From: Microvirga tunisiensis
GTDB lineage: Bacteria; Pseudomonadota; Alphaproteobacteria; Rhizobiales; Beijerinckiaceae
Direction: 5' to 3'
DNA: 45,659 nucleotides
NCBI RefSeq assembly: GCF_009296175.1
Contig: NZ_VOSK01000030.1
Span: 1 to 45,659, forward strand
Of this stretch, positions 41,394 through 45,659 are shown piece after piece; within the stretch, counting starts at the first letter, position 1, and each line of letters starts with the position of its first letter. Position numbers and translations under genes: made by a program. The notes below the pieces were generated by a model, which saw only the letters and a list, made by a program, of their open reading frames with translations, did no database searches and was not told the origin of the DNA.

Positions 41394-44063
41394 TTATTCC
41401 GCCAGAACCCGCGTCGGCGGGAAGATGACTTCGACGAGCGTCCCCTCGCTCGGCTGACTGGCGATCTGCAGAGCGCCCCGGTTCGCCTCGACGAGAGCCT
41501 TGGTCAGTGGCAATCCGAGACCCGTGCCGCCGCGCTTTCGCGAGGTGGCGAGTTGCCGGAACGGCTCGAGGGCGGCTTCGACTTCGTCCGGCGTCATGCC
41601 GATGCCGGTATCACGCACCCGGAAGGCCACCTCGCCCCGATCCGTCGTCGCCGTTGAGACGATGACCTGCCCGCCCGCATCGGTGAACTTGATGGCATTG
41701 GAGACGAGGTTGAGCACGATCTGGCGCATGGAGCGTTCATCGGCCACCACAGGCGGCAGCTTGGGCGCGAAGCTCATGCGCATGACGATGCGGTCGCGTG
41801 CGGCCTGCGGCTGAAGCAGGGTTACGCAGGACGAGACCAGTTCGTTGAGGCTGACGCTCGTGAAGGACAACTCCAGACGGCCGGCCTCGATCTTTGCGAG
41901 ATCCAGCAGATCGTTCACGAGGCTGATCACATGCGAGCCGGAGGCGTGAACGTCCCTGAGATATTCCTTGTAGCGGTCATTGCCGATGGCTCCGAACCGC
42001 TCCTCGAGCATGACCTCGGCAAAGCCGAGAATGGCATTCAGCGGCGTCCGGATTTCATGGCTGATCTTGGCCAGAAGATCCGATTTCTGGGCGCTCGCCT
42101 CCTCGGCCGCATGCTTGGCGCCGATCAGTTCGCCCTCAGCCTTCTTGAAGGCCGTGATGTCGCGAAGAACCGCACAGAACCGGCGATCGGGTCCGTCGCC
42201 CAGGCGCCCCATGGTCATGAACAGAGGGATCGACCCGCCTTGACGCTCCCGGCCGAGAACCTCGCGCCCGTCGTTGAGCAGACTTCTCACGCCCGGCGAC
42301 CGCAGGCTTTCGAGATAATCGAGGGCCACCATATGGCTCTCGGGCGCCAGAAGCACGGTAATGGCATCGCCCGCAACCGCCCGCTCGTCATATCCGAACA
42401 GCGCTTCGGCCGAGCGGTTGAGGGACAGGATGCGTCCGGTCTCGTTGAGGACGATGACGCCGTCGGTCGCCGTATCGAGGATCGCCTCAAGTTCATGGAC
42501 GCGGCTGTCTTGCGGAGGCGGTGGAGCCTCCATGCTGGATGCCTTGCGGATGACCATGAGGTCCGCCGGCTCGCCATCCCATTCGGCGGATGAGGAGCGC
42601 ACGGTAACGGCGATGTTCTCGCTGCCCCGTGTGGTGAGCGCAAGCGCGGAATCCTCGTCGCCCTGTCCTCGAAGCGCAGGAGAGCCGCGGAACAGATGCA
42701 CGAGATCGCCGTCGGATCGGATCTGCTCGACATCGTCATAGCCGGTCAGGTCCAAAAGAAAGCGGTTGGCGAACAGGATGGTCTCGCCGCGGTGGACCAG
42801 GATTCCGATCGGCAGCCGGTCGAGTACAGGATTGCTTTTGGCAAGAGTTGCTGGCGGCAGCGAAGGAGCCGATTCCGGCGTGGCTGCAGACTCAATCGTT
42901 TCAGAGACAGCCGCTTCCTCTCGGCTATCAACCTGAGTCGGCGTATCTTCCTCTAAGCGCGCTCCGAGAGCGCGGGCGATCTCACGGAAGGCGCTGCGCT
43001 CCGCATTGGAGAGGCCCGATGTCTGGGCCGGTTTCTCGGCCGGGCGGGTCGGCTGGGCGGGCTCCGGCTTAGTGCTGCCGAGCGCTTTGGCCACCTGATC
43101 GCGAAGGTTCGAAAACCAGCTTTCCTCCTCGCGCGGCTCGGGTTCGGCAGCAGGCTCTTGCGCCGGCATTTCCTCGGGCGGACGGAACGGGAGCGTCTCG
43201 CTATGGACCAGGCTCTGCGCGATCAGATCGGCGGCGACGTCCGAGGCCTCGCGCTCCTGGATGGCATCCATGCGCAGGAGACCGAAGCCGCGGAAACCGA
43301 TGAGTTCCCGGCCTGGACCGAAAACCGGCATGCCGGCCCAATCGACCGGCACCTGCAGGCGCGAATTGTCGATGTTCCAAAGGACCGTGCGTCCGCTCCA
43401 GGTTTCGTTGCGGGCGAACAAGGCCGCAACGGCTCCACCCGGATCCTCGACGACCGAGCGGGCCACCTCCTCCCAGGTCTGTCCGACGATGTTGCCGGCC
43501 ATGGCGCCGACAGCCTGGGCAAGATCGGGTGACACATCGGTGAAACGAGTTTCCGCATCCGTGTGCCAGATGAAACGGATCGGGCCGGTATGCCCTTCCG
43601 GTCGGGGAGCGGCTTCGGCTTGCGTCACCGGCTCAAGACTAGCAGGCTCGATCCGCCGGGCCGTGGCAGGAAAAGAGGATGCCTTGGGCACGGGTCCTGT
43701 GAATACAATCACGAGGACGGTCTCGCCGTTCTCCAGGGATGCGAGGCGACAGATGGTGGGAACCGGCAGCCAGGGGCGGGTCGGATCGAGCCGCAGGCGC
43801 TCCTGGCGGGTGCCCTGCCGTGGGGCACGGCCGCCGGCCAGGGCCTTGATGCGATCGTGCGCCCGGAAGCCTAGGATCACCCGGCCGGCTTCATCCGTGA
43901 AGGCGCCGCGCAATCCCTCGGCGGCCGGCGATGTCCAGAGCAGCGTCTCCCCCGCCTGATCCCAGACGAGTACGCCCGCTCCAGGCCCGGCCAAAAGGCC
44001 CAGGTCCGGCTCGGCGGCAAGCCGCGCGATCAGCGCTTCGAATGGGTTGGCACCACCGGTCAT
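41394..44063 (-). CDS. PAS-domain sensor histidine kinase, PdhS/CbrA-like
   Basis: An 889-residue kinase without obvious membrane segments. N-terminal and middle PAS-like domains (VLVWDQAGETLLWTSPAAEG; FIWHTDAETRFTDVSPDLAQ; LEAILDTATDGVIVLNETGR) are joined by a Pro/Glu-rich linker near residues 280-400. The HisKA box KISHEIRTPLNAILGFAEV has the phosphorylated His at residue 669, followed by EERFGAIGNDRYKEYLRDVH, which is typical of PdhS/DivJ/PleC kinases that act on DivK. The ATPase has NLVSNAIKFTDAGG and GGTGLGLPLTKALVEA. Start ATG 44063 (a TTG precedes). No response regulator adjoins. Assignment to PdhS/CbrA is by this core, not by the whole length. Confidence 0.87.
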   Translation of the reverse strand: MTGGANPFEALIARLAAEPDLGLLAGPGAGVLVWDQAGETLLWTSPAAEGLRGAFTDEAGRVILGFRAHDRIKALAGGRAPRQGTRQERLRLDPTRPWLPVPTICRLASLENGETVLVIVFTGPVPKASSFPATARRIEPASLEPVTQAEAAPRPEGHTGPIRFIWHTDAETRFTDVSPDLAQAVGAMAGNIVGQTWEEVARSVVEDPGGAVAALFARNETWSGRTVLWNIDNSRLQVPVDWAGMPVFGPGRELIGFRGFGLLRMDAIQEREASDVAADLIAQSLVHSETLPFRPPEEMPAQEPAAEPEPREEESWFSNLRDQVAKALGSTKPEPAQPTRPAEKPAQTSGLSNAERSAFREIARALGARLEEDTPTQVDSREEAAVSETIESAATPESAPSLPPATLAKSNPVLDRLPIGILVHRGETILFANRFLLDLTGYDDVEQIRSDGDLVHLFRGSPALRGQGDEDSALALTTRGSENIAVTVRSSSAEWDGEPADLMVIRKASSMEAPPPPQDSRVHELEAILDTATDGVIVLNETGRILSLNRSAEALFGYDERAVAGDAITVLLAPESHMVALDYLESLRSPGVRSLLNDGREVLGRERQGGSIPLFMTMGRLGDGPDRRFCAVLRDITAFKKAEGELIGAKHAAEEASAQKSDLLAKISHEIRTPLNAILGFAEVMLEERFGAIGNDRYKEYLRDVHASGSHVISLVNDLLDLAKIEAGRLELSFTSVSLNELVSSCVTLLQPQAARDRIVMRMSFAPKLPPVVADERSMRQIVLNLVSNAIKFTDAGGQVIVSTATTDRGEVAFRVRDTGIGMTPDEVEAALEPFRQLATSRKRGGTGLGLPLTKALVEANRGALQIASQPSEGTLVEVIFPPTRVLAE

Positions 44064-44207
44064 CAACGGCCTTTGCTGTGAAAGGTCTCAGAGTCACCTC
44101 TTCAACAGCTTCTAGACTAATATCAGCGGCCAAGCATGCAAGGCGGGACACTTGAATCCTTTTACTTTGAGGTAACCTTAATAAGACAAGGCATGAGGGA
44201 ATTGATT

Positions 44208-44240
44208 TTGCGGTGCACAATGTGATATTGCACTGCACAA
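44208..44240. promoter_or_regulatory. Tandem TTGC/TGCA repeats, probable PhaR sites
   Basis: TTGCGGTGCACAA (44208-44220) and TTGCACTGCACAA (44228-44240) are tandem copies with a 20-nt period. Each is a near palindrome of TTGCA and TGCA. This resembles PhaR operators ahead of alphaproteobacterial phasin genes. It lies 26 nt before the phasin ATG. Confidence 0.75.
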
Positions 44241-44265
44241 ATGTCTTAGCAACAAGGAGCAGTCC

Positions 44266-44646
44266 ATGGCCACCAACCAACCCCAAGGTTACGAGATTCC
44301 CCCGGAGATGCGCGATTTCGCCGAGAAGAGCGTCGAGCAGGCCCGCAAGGCCATCGACGGCTTCATGAGCGCCGCGCAGAAGACGGCCGACACGTTCGAA
44401 GGTTCGGCGAACACCGTCCAGACCAGCGCCAAGGATGCCGCCCGCAAGACCTTCTCCTATACGGAGCAGAACCTCTCGGCTGCTTTCGACCTCGCTCAGA
44501 GGATGGTGCGCGCCAAGGACATGCAGGAAGCCATGCAGATCCAAGCCGAGTTCGTCCGCACTCAGTTCGAGGCGATGCAGTCCCAGATGAAGGAATTCGG
44601 CTCCCTGGCCCAATCGGCCATGAAGCAGCCGGGCTCCAAGAAGTAA
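44266..44646 (+). CDS. Phasin family protein
   Basis: A 126-residue helical protein that coats polyhydroxyalkanoate granules. It is amphipathic throughout, with the phasin pattern EIPPEMRDFAEKSVEQARKA, FEGSANTVQTSAKDAARKTF and EAMQIQAEFVRTQFEAMQSQ. Low in Cys and Trp, rich in Ala, Gln and Lys. AAGGAG stands 8 nt upstream. A second phasin-like gene follows after 35 nt. The operator-like repeat upstream points to PhaR control. Confidence 0.92.
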   Translation: MATNQPQGYEIPPEMRDFAEKSVEQARKAIDGFMSAAQKTADTFEGSANTVQTSAKDAARKTFSYTEQNLSAAFDLAQRMVRAKDMQEAMQIQAEFVRTQFEAMQSQMKEFGSLAQSAMKQPGSKK

Positions 44647-44681
44647 ACTCCTTCTCCCTAAAATCTTGCGAGGACGTCACG

Positions 44682-45173
44682 ATGGCGGAAGTGAAGAAGC
44701 CCAGAGCCAAGAGTACAGTCAAAAGCGCGCCGAAGGCCGATCTGGTCGAGATGGCCGCTATCTCGGCAGCCGAGACTGTCGAGGCCGTGACAGAGGCGAA
44801 GCCCGCTTCGCTTCCTGCCATCGCCGCGACACCCGTTGAGGCAGGAGCCATCTTCTCTTCCGCCAAGAAGCAGGGTGACGCCCTCCGTCAGGCCATGAGC
44901 GAGGCCGTGGCGGCCTCAGCCAAGGGGGCCCTGGAAGTGAACGACAAGATCATCGACGCCATGAACACGCAGCGCTTTGCTGCCCTCGATCTATGGCGCT
45001 CGGAGATCAGCCCCTCCCCTCTGCCCGAGTCCCTCAATGCGCAGAGCCAGGCGACACGCCAGGCTTACGAGACGGCTTCCGCCCAGTGGAAGGACATTGC
45101 CGAGACCACGGCGCTCTGGTTCACCAAGAGCCTCGAGCCCCTGCAATCGGCGCTGCACCGTTCGGGTCGCTGA
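44682..45173 (+). CDS. Second phasin-like protein
   Basis: A 163-residue protein with a Lys/Ala-rich disordered start (MAEVKKPRAKSTVKSAPKAD), a low-complexity Ala/Glu region to about residue 60, then an amphipathic helical phasin-like half: QGDALRQAMSEAVAASAKGA, LEVNDKIIDAMNTQRFAALD and QWKDIAETTALWFTKSLEPL. Similarity to phasins is moderate; it is called chiefly from the helix pattern and its place after a phasin gene. A terminator follows. Confidence 0.75.
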   Translation: MAEVKKPRAKSTVKSAPKADLVEMAAISAAETVEAVTEAKPASLPAIAATPVEAGAIFSSAKKQGDALRQAMSEAVAASAKGALEVNDKIIDAMNTQRFAALDLWRSEISPSPLPESLNAQSQATRQAYETASAQWKDIAETTALWFTKSLEPLQSALHRSGR

Positions 45174-45203
45174 TCAAGCTACCCAGCGGCGATCCTATGC
45201 GTT

Positions 45204-45234
45204 AAGGCTCGGCCATCCTTGGCCGGGCCTTTTT
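45204..45234 (+). terminator. Rho-independent terminator of the phasin operon
   Basis: AAGGCTCGGCC and GGCCGGGCCTT pair around ATCCTT with one mismatch and run into T residues. The Nudix fragment starts right after it. Confidence 0.85.
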
Positions 45235-45235
45235 C

Positions 45236-45385
45236 ATGTCCCCATCTCCGATCCCCGCCGTCATCGCCGTCGTCATCCGCAACGGCTGGACCCTGCTCGT
45301 GCGGCGGGCCAATCCGCCCGATGCCGGACTGTGGGGCTTTCCCGGCGGAAAGATCGAGTTCGGCGAGACGGTCAAGGATGCAGCA
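45236..45385 (+). pseudogene. Nudix hydrolase, 3' part lost to an IS110-family insertion
   Basis: The frame from ATG 45236 gives PAVIAVVIRNGWTLLVRRAN, PPDAGLWGFPGGKIEFGETV and KDAA, the start of a Nudix domain with the first half of the Nudix box. Where RELxEE should follow, the sequence changes to the leader of an IS110-family element and soon ends in a stop at 45436. About 50 of the usual 140 residues remain, without the catalytic REUxEE, so it is inactive. The break is placed at about 45385. Confidence 0.85.
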
Positions 45386-45490
45386 GACCGTATGTTCGTT
45401 GCCGGTGGAGGTGGCTCGTCCCAAGCTATGCGATGAGCGAGGGTTGCGCTGGATGGGCCGGCGCCGAGCCTCCCGCACAGGGGACGAGCC
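45386..45490 (+). other. IS110-family left end/leader with long-range inverted repeat
   Basis: The 105 nt between the broken Nudix gene and the transposase ATG. GGCTCGTCCC (45413-45422) and GGGACGAGCC (45481-45490) are exact reverse complements 58 nt apart; the second copy touches the transposase ATG. The interior is GC-rich with further pairing potential (GGCCGGCGCC). No Shine-Dalgarno is visible. In IS110-group elements the non-coding left end encodes a bridge RNA; this region has the right place. Confidence 0.6.
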
Positions 45491-45659
45491 ATGCAGCAGA
45501 AGAGCAAAGTGTTTGTCGGTCTGGATACCTCCAAACTGAAGATCTCCGTCGCCGTGGCCGAGGACGGCCGCCAGGGAGAGATCCGCTTTCTCGGCGAGAT
45601 CGACAATACCCCCGAAGCGGTGCGGCGCCTGGTCCACAAGCTGGCGAGCCGGCACGGCG
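45491..45659 (+). mobile_element. IS110-family transposase (DEDD), N-terminal part, runs off window
   Basis: The frame from ATG 45491 is open to the window end (56 codons). QQKSKVFVGLDTSKLKISVA is the N-terminal signature of IS110-family recombinases: the Asp in GLDTSK is the first of the DEDD RuvC-like residues. AEDGRQGEIRF and IDNTPEAVRRLVHKLASRHG follow as expected. IS110 enzymes recombine DNA without terminal inverted repeats, guided in characterised members by a bridge RNA from the element's own non-coding end. The rest, including the Ser-containing C-terminal domain, is outside. Confidence 0.9.

Noticed and set aside
45202..45639. 145-codon minus-strand open frame across the Nudix/IS110 junction
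   Set aside because: It spans unrelated pieces on both sides of an insertion point and is the mirror of the transposase start.

Overview
The window reads as chromosomal DNA of a high-GC alphaproteobacterium of the order Hyphomicrobiales (Rhizobiales), most plausibly Microvirga or another Methylobacteriaceae relative. The grounds are gene content (hisS-hisZ-hisG with a long HisG, a PdhS/CbrA-type cell-cycle kinase, alphaproteobacterial phasins, an Irr-like iron box, glcDEF) and many small palindromic intergenic repeats of a kind common in that group. The genus is an inference.

Both ends lie inside mobile elements. At the left is the N-terminal part of a resolvase-type serine recombinase (minus strand) with two small accessory ORFs; this element abuts, and has apparently destroyed, an omega-amino-acid:pyruvate aminotransferase gene, of which only the C-terminal third survives. 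At the right, an IS110-family element interrupts a Nudix gene in the middle of its Nudix box; only the element's leader and the start of its transposase are present.

Between them, from left to right: (1) 1.5-6.5 kb, hisS, a small Lys-rich protein, hisZ-hisG (1-nt overlap) and a secreted META-domain protein. (2) 6.7-12.9 kb, an ABC-D/YddA-type transporter facing a metNIQ methionine importer, then an orphan Fe(III)-type solute-binding protein. (3) 13.2-18.2 kb, an aldo/keto reductase, an ECF sigma/anti-sigma pair, two exported small proteins, and a MarR regulator divergent from doxX-gst across three copies of ATGCANNTGCAT. (4) 18.3-20.4 kb, groES-groEL with a CIRCE element. (5) 20.5-26.1 kb, a mixed set: MarR, thioesterase, EamA permease, L,D-transpeptidase, SMR pump, DUF2076, Nudix and SDR. 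(6) 26.4-27.9 kb, a 503-residue coiled-coil protein resembling bacterial intermediate-filament-like proteins. (7) 28.0-36.5 kb, two back-to-back 2-hydroxyacid oxidation operons: glcD-glcE-DUF2585-glcF on the minus strand and cytochrome c-lutA-DUF6653-lutB-lutC on the plus strand, sharing a 135-bp promoter region. Almost every junction is a 4-nt or 1-nt overlap or near-abutment, and each operon carries an embedded small membrane protein gene; the one in the lut operon is frameshifted. (8) 36.8-38.3 kb, a DUF1089 protein, then bfd-bfr behind an Irr-like palindrome. (9) 38.6-44.1 kb, a Pat-like acyl-CoA synthetase/GNAT fusion and a PAS histidine kinase of the PdhS type. (10) 44.2-45.2 kb, two phasin-like genes behind a tandem TTGC/TGCA repeat that looks like PhaR sites.

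Most genes are ordinary housekeeping or metabolic genes. The observations most worth a second look are the IS110 leader hairpin (possible bridge-RNA region), the paired glc/lut operons with embedded membrane proteins and a co-translated cytochrome c, the triple MarR operator, and the oriented palindromic repeat family.
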